Of a DNA stretch of 64,000 bases, positions 1-10,224 are shown piece by piece. The notes beneath the pieces are model-generated. The model ran no database searches and was not told the DNA's origin. It saw nothing but the letters and a program-made list of their open reading frames with translations. The stretch's first letter is position 1. Each line of letters starts with the position of its first letter. The stretch is from Chalara sp. BL73 (taxonomy: Eukaryota; Ascomycota; Leotiomycetes; Helotiales), in the NCBI GenBank assembly GCA_918026815.1, contig CAKJVC010000092.1, positions 496,001 through 560,000 of the forward strand, read 5' to 3'. The position numbers and the translations under genes are program-made.

Positions 1-861
1 TTTGGGTGGTATAGTTCTCGGGCTTATCCTTGGTCCGCAAGAATCTCAAGTACTTAGCTTCCTGTTTGCCAGAGGCTTCCCATGCTGTTTGGCGACTTTT
101 GGGACTCTTGCTAGGGTCCTTTAACAGTGTCTCCAATCCACTTTGCCTATACATATAGTGAGTTAGTAGCTTCCTTTCTTGGGGAGAGGCTCAGGATCAG
201 TGAAGGCTAACCTTTGGTTTCGGTCCTTGGCATGAGTGACACTGTTCTTGAAGAAGCCTTCGGCCAACGTCTTACACTTTGACTGATTGACAGTTGCATA
301 AGGATATCTCTCTGGGTCTCTCACAGGGGCGATCTCGAATTCTAGTGTGCGATAGGTTTGTCGTGGCATTGGTGCTGTTAGATAGCTCCCATAGCCATAC
401 CCAGATTGTTGTCCCGGAGTCCCAGCTGTGCGGGGTCGTTGGCCAGATGGGAGTTGACGATTTCCAAGAGGCGAGGCTCGGCCCCCAATTAGGTTTTGTT
501 GCGAGAATTGCTGGACCATGCCATTAGTAGCATCTGCCAAGGGGGCTCTCGATTGTTGCTGGTAAGCGGCTTGAGGTGGTTGAGGTGTTTGCTGATAGGC
601 AGCTCCAGGAGGTGGTTGGGGATAAGAAGGAGGGTATGGGTTGTTATTGAAGTATCCAGCTGGGGCAAAGCCAGTGGAATAGTTCTGTTGCTGGCCGCCA
701 TTCTGCAGATATGCTTGTTGGTTGCCTTGACCCTGGTGCGGGAAAATGGGATTGGGAAAGGTGGATGGAGTAGTGGGATAGTTTCGACTGTCTGCGATGG
801 GATACTTGTTGTCGAAGTTCAGGTGAAGACGGTTGTTAGGGGCTTGATTACTGTTGTCCAT
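1..861 (-). CDS. cot1: COT1/Cbk1-type NDR serine/threonine kinase, N-terminal part (runs off the left edge)
   Basis: The reverse strand starts with ATG at 861. Exon 1 is 212-861, an intron lies at 147-211 (GTTAG donor, CTAAC branch, TAG acceptor), and exon 2 runs from 146 to the window edge. Only about 265 residues are present. They form the Gln/Pro/Asn-rich disordered leader of fungal COT1 kinases (start MDNSNQ, the PTTPSTFP segment, PRTAGTPGQQ), then a basic helix (KDRNQR) and the pre-kinase segment YLRFLRTKDKPENY, which is nearly invariant in this family. The basic helix should be the binding site for Mob proteins. The catalytic domain lies outside the window. COT1/Cbk1 kinases control polarised hyphal growth and septation; that is family knowledge. 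The exons join in frame at NQR/QSG, which supports the intron. Identification is firm. The gene is cut by the window edge, not truncated biologically. Confidence 0.95.
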
Positions 862-1270
862 CTTGAAGGTGGATCTCGCTGGGCCTGAAGACCGACCTCA
901 AGGATAGTTTGTCGACGTGGAGAAGTTGTGCGGACAGAGATGGCGTCTTGGTGAGGGCTCCGGTAGAAATTCAGAAAATCCGAAGTCTTGATTCCTGGCT
1001 CGCTATGGCCTGTTTCGCGTTCGGTGCTCCTCGTTTGATCCTATTCACCTCGTACTCCACTTATATCACCTTCCTCACGGTTTTAAGTCGTGTCGGCTGA
1101 GATTGGGTGAGCTCCTTAGGCTCAAGCTAGGAGTCCCTATGCGTACAACTCCACCTCAGTAGCCCAAGTAAATTTTTGCTTGCACGGTTCCGCGATGTTG
1201 GAGCGTGGACGAGATGGTGGTGAAATCAATGGCAGAGTCAAAAAAGGGATGGACGGTTCGCTTAGCTCTT

Positions 1271-1310
1271 TTGGTGGGGTTTTGGGTTTTGGGTTCTGGG
1301 TTCTGGGTCA
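1271..1310 (+). repeat. Degenerate TTTGGG/TTCTGGG short tandem repeat
   Basis: About five G-triplet units follow each other here, two TTTTGGG-like units and then TTCTGGG units. The motif is not the TTAGGG telomere repeat of filamentous fungi. It lies about 0.4 kb upstream of the cot1 start codon on the non-coding strand, so a role in the cot1 leader or promoter is possible but unproven. Confidence 0.6.
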
Positions 1311-1620
1311 GTGGCAGGCGGTGACGGGACTTTGTTCTTGACCTTAAAATTATAGTGTCAGGGCTGTTTTCCTACCCTCAAGTACGTTGTTGATGGAAGG
1401 GCACGACTGGAATGAATCATACAAGCAGCACCTCAATACCTGAAGTTGAAACTATTAAAAATTTGGTACTCGCTGTATTGCTGACAAGCATCTGCTAATG
1501 GAACACAAAAGTTCCACAATAGTCAGATATTGCAGTTCAGACCAGGGGGGAAGCAAGAACAAGCTGCATTGACCCCCTTATTCACAGCTATTCGAGCATC
1601 CAATGGGGCCAGTAAAGACT

Positions 1621-1644
1621 GCCCGCCAGCCTGCCCGCCAGCCG
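1621..1644 (+). repeat. Two tandem copies of a 12-bp GC-rich unit
   Basis: The unit GCCCGCCAGCCT occurs twice in tandem, the second copy with a final G. It is a tiny intergenic repeat of unknown significance. Confidence 0.6.
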
Positions 1645-2807
1645 CTCAAAGCATTTATCAAGACACAATTCGTCAGCCTGGAATGCGAACTGAACTTTCC
1701 CGGCGAGCACGTGGGTATGAACCATGGTAACTGTCCATGCAATGTGAGCTGTAAGTCCAGGTACTGGACTTGTACTGCCTGCAGAGTCTTTGGCTCTGGA
1801 CTTGACTTGAGTAACTAAATACAGTCCGCCGCTATAGTATAACCCGGAGAGTATGCCGTGAATGACTTATCAAAGGTGATATATTGGCTGTAGTGCCATG
1901 GACTTGATCCAAACATTTTCATATCTTTGCGGCTACTCATAGCTGGTTCGTTGGTCAAGTCTTGAGGGGATCATCTTTCCCCTGTAGCTAAGGCGAGTCA
2001 CTAGCTGGATTACCAAATTGCAAGACGGAACCAGCAATACAGATCTTCTGGATGATGGAACTTCGGCGACTAAAAACTGTAGGACGATCTTGCTTTCTTT
2101 TGCCTAAATGAGAAGGGTTCTCTTGGCTTTGCTCCACAATCACAAAGTGGGAAAAGCCTCCTCTCTTGCAGTACAGTAGACCATTTGACATGTATTGAGT
2201 CTTGATACAGAGGCGGTGCTAGAAGGCTCCAAGTATCTTATATTTTCAAACCAGCCTGTTCCTTTTAAGTAATGCCGGCTTGCACCACCGAGACTCTAGT
2301 TGTAGTAAAGCAAACGGACCGAGACGCCTTAGTCTTCCTGCTCGTTCGGCTATTCAATCTCAGTTCGATTTTCCATAAGAAAGTTGACTGTATATTAATT
2401 CTACAGTACTATGCAAATATCCATGACAATGCCGCTACCGGCATGTCCTCATACGGTGTATGCATTAACAAACATACTGCCCCTTTCAAGTCAAACATGC
2501 GATTACAGGAGAGTAAAAGAAAAGTAGCATATAGATTGATGAGTTCTTATCGATAAGGTCCTGGGTAAATTGCCAATAGTTCGGGAAGGGAAAAACGTAT
2601 GGCCGCTCGGCTCGACCCGAGATTCTGCCATCTACTAGCTGGGGACTTTTTTTTGTAGAACTTTTGACATTGTTCTGGCGTCCGTGAAAACTATGGGCAC
2701 CTCCTACCTACTCCGTAATTCTTCTAACTACATGCGATACTAGTTCTTACTTTTAGTTTTGGGCACGCAAAACTTTGCAGACAACAGACTTCTTGGGCTT
2801 TGAAAAG

Positions 2808-4319
2808 ATGGCAGATTCTAAGCCGCCAGCAGGGGGAGAGGTAACCTCCATCAGTCAATTTTCAGTCATGGTGCTAACGTGTAGATAGAGCACTAGCTCT
2901 GCTGCTCTGCCAGAAGTGAAGACAATTCCAAAGCCCGCGAAACCGCTCCCGCCTCCTAATCCAATGTGGAAGTATATGGGGTTTGGAGAGAACTTCCGGC
3001 CAAAGGTTCCTTCTCGAAACTGGCTGATATTCCTGTCTCTCACCGGCTCATTGACTGCTGCAATTATATATGACAAGAGAGAGAAGAAGCGTGCGCAGAG
3101 GAAGTGGTGCAAATTAGTAGAACATATGGCGAAAGAGCCGTTAAATCCTAGGGAGATGAACAGAAGGCTTACGGTTTTTCTTGAAGGCCCTCCTACAGAT
3201 GGGCTAAGGAACGCGCAAGATCATTTCAAGGAGTATGTTAAGCCTATTCTCGTGGCTTCAGGACTAGACTGGGACTTTATTCAGGGAAGGAAGGAAGGAG
3301 ACGTGAGGGCGGAGCTAGCAGAAAGGATACGGCTTATTCGGACACCACTAGACCAGAGAACCGAGGAAGATCTGATTGAAGCTAGTCGATTGAAAAGTGG
3401 TGTCAAAGAATTCGATGGCCCTAAAGGGGATATTGTCATCGGGAGGAATACTTGGAAAGAGTATGTCAGGGGACTACATGAGGGCTGGCTGGGACCGTTA
3501 GCAGCGCCCCCAAAACCGGAAGAAAACAACCCTTCTGATGTTGAAGCGGCAGAGGCAGCTGAAACGCCAATTGAGACCTTGCCTGGAATATCCATCGACC
3601 CATCCACTGTAAGAGACCTGTCCGAAGCAGCCCCAGCAGAAACACCATCCACAGACAAATCCGATAAGCCCAAAAAACCGCCTCAACCACCACCATTCAT
3701 CTCCACGCTCGAATACTCATCAGCACATGCACCTTCCTCCCTACCCTCCGAGTTTGACCCCTCAGCGCCCATATCATTTCCTCACATCCTTGGCTTCCTG
3801 AACACTCCAAAAAGGCTCTATCGTTTCCTAAACCGACGCGTCCTGGCCGACAAAATTGGGCGCGAAACAGCCGCGATAATCCTCTCCACCTACCGACCAT
3901 ACCATACAATTTCCTCGTCCTCAACATCCTTGTCCCAAGATCAGAGCAATGACCAGGATTTCTCTTCCACTTCACAGGACAGGAGTGCAGCTTCAGACCC
4001 CCAAACGGCCGAGCAGCAAACAACACTCATAGAAGAAGAGCGCGAGTGGCACAAATCCACGTTTGTCCGCAAAGAAGATGAACCGGAACGGACCTGGCTA
4101 GACCCGGTAGTCCTTGACCCGCGAATTGCGGAGCGAATGCGCAGGAGCGAGCTCAGTCCCGAAGACGAAGCCAGAGCCGCAAAGATCGTGGTCACTGAAG
4201 AGGAGATCGAGGGGTGGATTAAGGGGAGTCTAAGGTATGCGTGGAGGAGTGGCAAGAAGTATTTCTTTGAGCAGAAGAACAAGACAGGAGCAGAACAAGG
4301 TCTAGAGGCTGAGAGATGA
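2808..4319 (+). CDS. tim54: Tim54, inner-membrane subunit of the TIM22 mitochondrial protein translocase
   Basis: Exon 1 is 2808-2840 and exon 2 is 2889-4319, with a 48-nt intron whose branch is CTAAC. The product is 487 aa, in the usual range for fungal Tim54. A Pro-rich leader of about 40 residues (PKPAKPLPPPNP) is followed by MWKYMGF and PSRNWLIFL, the conserved start of the family. One predicted membrane segment (about residues 55-72, LIFLSLTGSLTAAIIY) is followed by a basic stretch (DKREKKRAQRKW) and a large domain that would face the intermembrane space. Family knowledge: Tim54 stabilises the Tim22 complex that inserts carrier proteins into the inner membrane. The ATG at 2808 is chosen because the continuous frame of exon 2 has no ATG before the conserved block. 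Residues about 200-270 and 340-380 are low-complexity Ser/Pro/Glu. Its 3' end faces that of the NatA gene. Confidence 0.93.
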
Positions 4320-4717
4320 TTTAGCAGAGGACCTTTTCAGGATCAGCGAGCGCGTGATACCACATGTACTTTGTAGAAAAGTGTATTATAGGGGATAGAA
4401 GGGCATAGCGTTGGATGGCATAGTGTAATACCAATCTCCTCTGTTGGTTAGGTTATGATAAATATATCTCATTGTTGTTAAAATAAAGCATGGGCATCTC
4501 TTATACAAATCGCAACTATGCTATCGGGATACCTATGCGGCGGCTAACAATGTCTGCAATTCCCAAACTGTTCTATACTATGGAACTTTTATCTACCCAT
4601 ACAAGTCGCAGTATTAACCCGCCATCCCTCGTAATATTCCTGGAAATGCATATCTTCATTTTGCTTCCATACATACATACACCATTAGGCAGATGCCTAG
4701 CTGCCTATACTGCAGAA
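4320..4717. other. Convergent 3' intergenic region
   Basis: About 400 nt lie between the stop codons of tim54 (rightward) and the NatA subunit gene (leftward). The region is AT-rich and holds no supported gene. It must contain both 3' ends. An AATAAA-like hexamer (AAATAAAG) lies near 4481 on the plus strand. Confidence 0.6.
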
Positions 4718-7317
4718 TCAGCGCAGCGGCAGAGTAGTCTCCTCCTTGCTAAACAATGATGCCTTGGGCCACTTTGCCGTGGCGCTTGATCGGTAGGCAT
4801 CAACCTCGGAGCTCTTCCACGTCTTCAAGAGTTCTAATCCTTCGGCTGCCTCTTCTACAGCGATGGACGGTAGCTTGAGGATGCCAACGATGCTCTTGTC
4901 AACATCTGACGACTTTCCTGAAGAGAGAAGTCTGCGAACGCTGAGACCGTAGAGGGTATGTTTCGCGCTGTCCTTATGCTTGGACAAGTATTCCTCATTG
5001 AACTTCGAGATATCGACTGAGGAAGGCAAGAGATGGAACTCAGACTTGATAGTTTCTAGAGACTGCGGCGGTATTTCTTTACTATCTTCATCGATGGCCA
5101 GCCGGTAGCGAACAGTCTGCTCATGCACCTTTGGATGCTCCTTGTCTAGTGCCGCAGCAGCTAAGAGACTTTTCAAAGCTAGAAGATACTTCTTTCTCCG
5201 AGTATATAGCTCAAATCCAGCGAGCTGAGCGTCAATGTTCTTTGGACTATACTGTAGAAGTGGGGTCAAGAACTTCATCGCATCATTGAGAGGTTCGGTG
5301 GTAGCGGCCAATTTCACTCCATCAGGATCATCGTCCTTCTTTAAAGCAGCGTCTCCATCTTCTTTAGAAGGCTTGCTTGCTTCGTTCTTCTTAGCAAGTG
5401 CCTCACGCTCAGCCTTCTGGGCCTCTTTTCGGGCCTTCTTTGCTGCTCTTTTTCGTTCTGAAGCATCCTCGGCTGTCTCTTCGCCATTTCCGCTTGCCCC
5501 ATTCGCTAATGGCTTGTCGTGGATCTTAATATAGACCTCAATCGCAGATAGAGCAGCGCGGCTGTAAAATGGATGATCCCGTAACTGATCTTCCCATTTT
5601 ATCATCTCAATGTACGCTCTAATCTGGCCTTTTCGCAGAGAAAAACTATGGAAGTCGAATTGATCTTCTTGCCAAACATCAAAGATATTGTATATCTGGG
5701 TGAATCGCTTGAGAGCAAGTCCGAAATTCCCTTTGCGGGCATAAGCTTGTCCATCTTCGGTCAAAAACCACATACACTGCATCTCCAAAAGATCACCAAA
5801 TGGTGGATTCTCAGGGCGAGTATGTAGACTCATCGTCTTGATAGCTGCTTCGTTATCATTGTTTCTGAGCTGGTATTTCGCTGACTTTGTGTTAATGTAC
5901 CTATCTCTCACATCAAGAAGACGCGCTTCTTCCGCAATCTCTGCTGCCCTTTGCGTATTGCCATAGTGCTTCCATATTCTTGCTTTCGTCAAATGGTAAT
6001 CAACACTTTTGGGCTCTAGCTCGATAGCCTTTTCGACATATTCCAATGCCTTGCCAAGATCTCTGCTTAAATAATAGTTATAGTGCTGGGCAAGGAAGTA
6101 GTATGCAGCAGATGCTCCTTTAGATGTGTCGCCATTCTGCTTCTCCTTTTCAACGGGCTCAGTTTTCGAGCTTTCGATATATTGTTCCACGATTTCGGGT
6201 AGTATGGCCTTTTTAGACGCATCAGAGTATAAATGCTTCAAATTTGCGAAAGTTGAGGGAACTCCTTTGTCCAGCATGCGATGTAAGTATTGGTCAGCAG
6301 CCGTTTTGAAATCCTCTCCTACATTTTCATTAGCAAGATATTAAAGAGGAAGCAGGGGCGGTTTACCTTCCAAAAAGTCCAGCGGCAATCGGCGAGCTGA
6401 GTCGGACCTTGGGTATTTCTCTGCATATTCATCATAGATAGCTTTGAGTGCTTTGTGATTAGACCGAGAGACGCCTAACGCATCAATGAGACCTTCATAG
6501 TACTTCTTATACTCTGAGTTACGATCCAACAAGTTTCGATAAACCTTTACAGCTTCCTCTTTCCGGCCCAGCAGTACAAGATATTGTGCTTCCAGCTCTA
6601 AACGAGCAAGACGGTCGAGGTTGCGCTTTCCAGCTGTTTTCAAGTGATCATATGCTTGCTGTATGTGACCCTGCTCGGCAATCAAGGTGTTCTTGTACAA
6701 GACAGCCTCTGAGTTCTCGAAGTCTGATTTTGGCGGAGGATTCTTGAGCGTTTCTTCGTACGCGGTAAGAACTCGCTCGGCCTCTGCCATATCACCACTC
6801 AAATGGAGAGCAACTGCCAATGCTGTCCAATTCTGTCGAATATGTGGTTTAGGTTGTAGCATGGCTCTCCGGCTCGTAACATATCCCTGATAGTCTCGCA
6901 TTTGCACCTGGAGCAACGCGAGATCCCTCGCAATTTGCGGTGATTCTGGCTCCAATCTTAATGCAAACTTGTATGCCTTTATAGCTTCCTCGAAGTTCTT
7001 GACAGCTCGGTAGAGAAGTCCGTAGACATGCCAGCATACGTGAGACTTCATGTCACACTGTAGAGCTACTTTCGCAAGAGCAAAAGCTTCGTCTGTTTTG
7101 CCTTGCGAGTTGAGAATAAGTGCTTTCATCGCCAAGGTATCTCCATGCTTAGGATTCTTCTTTAAGATCTGCTCGGCAGCCTTGATACCTTTAGAGGATT
7201 AGCTCAAGCCAGGCTTCGATATGCTGGAGTCCAACCTTTTTTGTATTGCTTGTCCTCGTAATTGCGGATAACTTGCCGAAAGAGCGATGACTCTTTCGTA
7301 CTTAGAGGCTGCGGCAT
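4718..7317 (-). CDS. naa15: NatA N-terminal acetyltransferase auxiliary subunit (Naa15/Nat1)
   Basis: Three exons on the reverse strand: 7236-7317, 6367-7188 and 4718-6318, with introns of 47 and 48 nt. The frame closes exactly to give 834 aa, close to yeast Nat1 (854 aa). The start MPQPLSTKESSLFRQVIRNYEDKQYKKG and the motifs LPLDFLEG, GVPSTFANLKHLY and DVRDRYINTKSAKYQLR are typical of the family. Tetratricopeptide-like helical repeats fill residues about 10-480. A Lys/Glu-rich basic insert (KRAAKKARKEAQKAE, about residue 610) is the usual charged segment. Family knowledge: Naa15 anchors the catalytic subunit Naa10 at the ribosomal tunnel exit, so that nascent chains starting with Ser, Ala, Thr, Gly or Val are acetylated. 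The first exon is short (82 nt); its junction restores the codon for Gly in KKGIKAAEQIL. The promoter region is shared with the kynurenine formamidase gene. Confidence 0.95.
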
Positions 7318-7872
7318 GGCTTGGATATGTCTCTATTTGATTTTGCGTGGAAGGTAGGTAGAAGAGAGGCAGGTAGGTCGGTAGCTGTCTTGCTGTAAGG
7401 AAAGGCTTCGTTCGGCTGCAGGTGGTGGGGCAAGGCTCCGTCCCACGTTTCTCCAATGAAATGCAAATGATATTAGTGGGTGGAAGAGGTGCTACCATAT
7501 GCGTGGGAGTGGAAATTAAGAAAGGAATATGAGGTAAACTACCAAAGTTATTGCTGTATGAACTGTACTAGGCTAGGTTAAATAAGTTTGAGGTCGTCGC
7601 AAGGATACAGTAGCCTCGCTAAAAAAAAATATGAGCGTCGCCAGAGCAGTTCCGGCCAGGAAGAGAACTCGATTTGCACGCTTTATGATGGTAATAATTA
7701 CTTCACCCTAACACTTATATTTAACAGCTTTAGACTAGTGTAAAAACATCACTGAAGATTGATAGAAGTAATCTCGTCGCCAGTTGCAGGTTAGCCATAT
7801 ATCGGTCCTGGAACGCCGTTTTTCTCTCTTGCAAGTGTTCCCTTTCTTATTTTGAATCTTACCCTTTGCAAG
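7318..7872. promoter_or_regulatory. Divergent promoter region between naa15 and the kynurenine formamidase gene
   Basis: This 555-nt interval separates two start codons that point away from each other. It holds no supported gene. An open frame overlapping it on the reverse strand only extends naa15 exon 1 upstream. No clear TATA box was seen. Confidence 0.55.
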
Positions 7873-8770
7873 ATGGCAAGCGGTAATCGGCTGAAGCTAT
7901 CGCAACATAAATACATCACCACGCCAGAGGCTACCAGACTTCATACGGTGGACATTTGGGAACCGGAGTATATTCAGGACCAAGGAAGAAGTAAAATATG
8001 GGTCATGTATGGGGTATTCTAACAGGAAATTCAAAATATGTGCTAAGAAAAGCCATAGCTATATCCACGGCGGAGCTTGGAGAGATCCAGCTGTAGACTC
8101 AAAGAGCTTTGGGTTCACTGTGCAGAAGATTCAGGAATCGGTGTGGAAAGATAAAATTGCTGGATTTGCATCCATCAATTACCGCCTCTCCTCATATCTG
8201 TCTCATCCTACGGATCCAAGCTCTCCGGACGATCCTTCTCGCAACGCTCACTACCCTGATCATGTATCGGATATCGCCTGTGCACTTCTGTTTCTAGAGC
8301 AGCGATACCGCATAGCGAATCGTTACGTCCTTGTAGGACATTCAGCCGGAGCTACAATGGCTCTTGAGCTAGGAGCTGCTGAACTTCCAATCCCTGTAGC
8401 AGTGCTTGGAGTTGCTGGTATCTATGACTTTGTGGGCCTAGTTCAAAGACATAGTCACCCAGCTTATCGAGAGTTTATGGAGAATGCTTTTCCTGACAAA
8501 TCTACATGGGAGAAAGCAGCCCCATATACGGATGACTCCCCAGACAAGCTGTTCGAAAAGGCCAAACATGTTGTGATATCATCCTCACCTCAAGACGAGC
8601 TGGTTGAATGGGAGCAGGGTATTTCTATGCATGGGCGGCTTCTCACCAGACCTATTTCAAAAGAGAATGTGCATTTTGTTAAGGCTAGCGGGGCTCATGA
8701 TGAGATATGGAGCGGCGGTTCTGTGTTGGCAAGTTTGATTATCCAGGTGCTAGAATTTCTCTCCTTATAA
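7873..8770 (+). CDS. bna7: Kynurenine formamidase (alpha/beta hydrolase, Bna7 type)
   Basis: Exon 1 is 7873-8006 and exon 2 is 8059-8770. The 52-nt intron (GTATGG...CATAG, with CTAAG as likely branch) joins to read KIWVIYIHGGAWRDP, restoring the family's beta-strand and HGGxW oxyanion motif. The product is 281 aa. The catalytic serine is in GHSAGAT, the likely acid is the Asp of SPQDELV, and the histidine is in GAHDEIW. Family knowledge: the enzyme hydrolyses N-formyl-L-kynurenine to kynurenine and formate in tryptophan degradation and de novo NAD synthesis, in the cytosol. No signal peptide is visible. A general esterase of the same fold is the main alternative, but the HGGAW-GHSAGA pattern and the size fit the Bna7 family well. 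Confidence 0.88.
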
Positions 8771-9270
8771 TCATAGTAGTAAGCCTTTATAGAACTTTAT
8801 ATATTCTGAATTAGATAGAATGTACAAGCAGTAGCAGGTTGTGACATCTTGAAACATATACGAGTCTTTCCAGAATTTCTTCCATGCTCGATAGTCATGC
8901 TTTCTTTACTGTCATGACCAGTGCTTACTAGAAATAAAAGCGTAAGACTATAATACTTATTTGGTTACTTCTATACCCCTGAATTCATTAGCCAAGTTGT
9001 TTCAAGGGCCAAAACCTAGTCAAACCTAGACTTTATACATTTAGCATAGTCTTAGAAAAGTAAAGAGTAGGACAGGTACATTAGTCATGACCTAGCCAGA
9101 AGTTAGCTAAATGAGGTGGATTATTTCAATTGTACATGAATGTTTCTACTGCCCCTATATTACAATCCTGATCGTTATGCCATTATTCCATGATCCCTGA
9201 ATGCTCCTACAATGTTTTCCAGAACACCCAATGCTATAACACCTTATCCCGACCTAGCAACATTGCCATA
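8771..9270. other. Convergent 3' intergenic region
   Basis: Five hundred AT-rich bases lie between the stop codons of the formamidase and the Mix23-like gene, which face each other. No gene or repeat was recognised. Confidence 0.6.
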
Positions 9271-9753
9271 TCACCCCTCCCTCCCCTTTCTCCAATCATT
9301 TAACGCTTCTTCCCACCCCCTCAGTTCCTCGCCACACCGTTCGCCAACCAACCTCCAGGTCCTTGTCCTAACGATCCCCTCCACACTGCGTTCTTGCCTC
9401 ACCAAATCCGCCAGCCTCTCCGTCCGTGCCTCCTTTGGGAACCACCGTCCACTGTATGGATCCAGCCTCTCATCCACGACCCTCTCTCTCCTCCTCTCAC
9501 TCTCCACTAACCTCAGCACACTCTCTGGATCATCTGGGTCCGGGCTTGTGGCCACTGACGCACAGTAGTTTAAGACGTCCGATCGGACCTGCCACGAAGG
9601 GAAGAGGACTTGATTTTTAAACGACCGGCAGGCTGAGAAGGAGAGTTGCCGTTTATGAGTTGTGCGAGGGTACTGCTGCGGCGAGAAGCCAGGGGACGGT
9701 GGGAAGAGAGCGTTGAGGTTTGGGGTTATGCTGTCATCTATTGAACGGGACAT
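9271..9753 (-). CDS. Mix23/caffeine-induced death protein 2 (Cid2) family protein
   Basis: A single-exon gene of 160 aa, starting at 9753 (MSRSIDDSI) and ending with TGA at 9271-9273. The core from residue about 37 (SFSACRSFKNQV) through a second Cys (DVLNYC), a long charged helical region (LVESERRRERVVDERLDPY) and the terminal block RTRTWRLVGERC matches the Cid2/CCDC58 (MIX23) family as I know it. In yeast and man the protein is found in the mitochondrial intermembrane space, where it affects protein import. The first Cys pair is spaced 21 residues apart, close to the human protein. The plus-strand open frame opposite is a shadow caused by the GC-rich, stop-poor coding strand. The functional assignment rests on family membership only. 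Confidence 0.8.
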   Translation of the reverse strand: MSRSIDDSITPNLNALFPPSPGFSPQQYPRTTHKRQLSFSACRSFKNQVLFPSWQVRSDVLNYCASVATSPDPDDPESVLRLVESERRRERVVDERLDPYSGRWFPKEARTERLADLVRQERSVEGIVRTRTWRLVGERCGEELRGWEEALNDWRKGREG

Positions 9754-10224
9754 TCGTAGAAAGTCTAGCAGTTATTAGCTCTAGCACATGCATGTAGCTA
9801 TCTGCTGGTGCCATAGATCGCATAGAGCAATCTTACCTCGTAATGCGACGGTAGAAAAGCAGAATTGGGGTGTAAGCTGTGGTGAAGTTATCGGGTTATT
9901 CATCTCAATAGCCGTATTTCGAGAAGGTGTACGAGGGCTCTTGTCCTCAGGATTTGTCCAGAAAAGTTGCATGAAGCTTCCTCTTGCTTGTTATAAAGCA
10001 ATACAAAGAAGCCCTGGTCTAAGGCAATATAAGCTATATGATATGTGCTGCCGGAACAATAATTGTAGGTGGTCAAGCTTTGAAGCGGGCTGACAGGGAT
10101 CCATCCCACCTGGCAAGAATGACATGCCATTTCCTCAGCGTGAAGTTCCCTATCTTTTTCGACTACAAATACCATCGCCTTTCAAAGACTGAAAAACCCC
10201 CTTTTCCGCCATGATTGTATTGTA
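9754..10224. other. Divergent intergenic region
   Basis: About 470 nt lie between the Mix23-like start (leftward) and the mitochondrial carrier start (rightward). Open frames on both strands up to about 100 codons overlap here without any recognisable feature, and I treat them as chance. Confidence 0.55.

Larger units (their letters stand above)
862..2807. other. Intergenic region between cot1 and tim54 (divergent promoters)
   Basis: About 1.9 kb separates the start codons of cot1 (leftward) and tim54 (rightward), so it must hold both promoters and the cot1 leader. Open frames here are short, with no family signature or plausible splicing. Two small repeats lie inside and are listed separately. 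Nothing else can be supported. Confidence 0.7.

Noticed and set aside
1271..1310. Interstitial telomere repeat
   Set aside because: The units are TTTTGGG/TTCTGGG, not TTAGGG, and the array is only about 40 nt long.
9212..9568. 118-codon forward open frame
   Set aside because: It is antisense to the Mix23/Cid2 gene and has a low-complexity Ser/Leu/Pro product.
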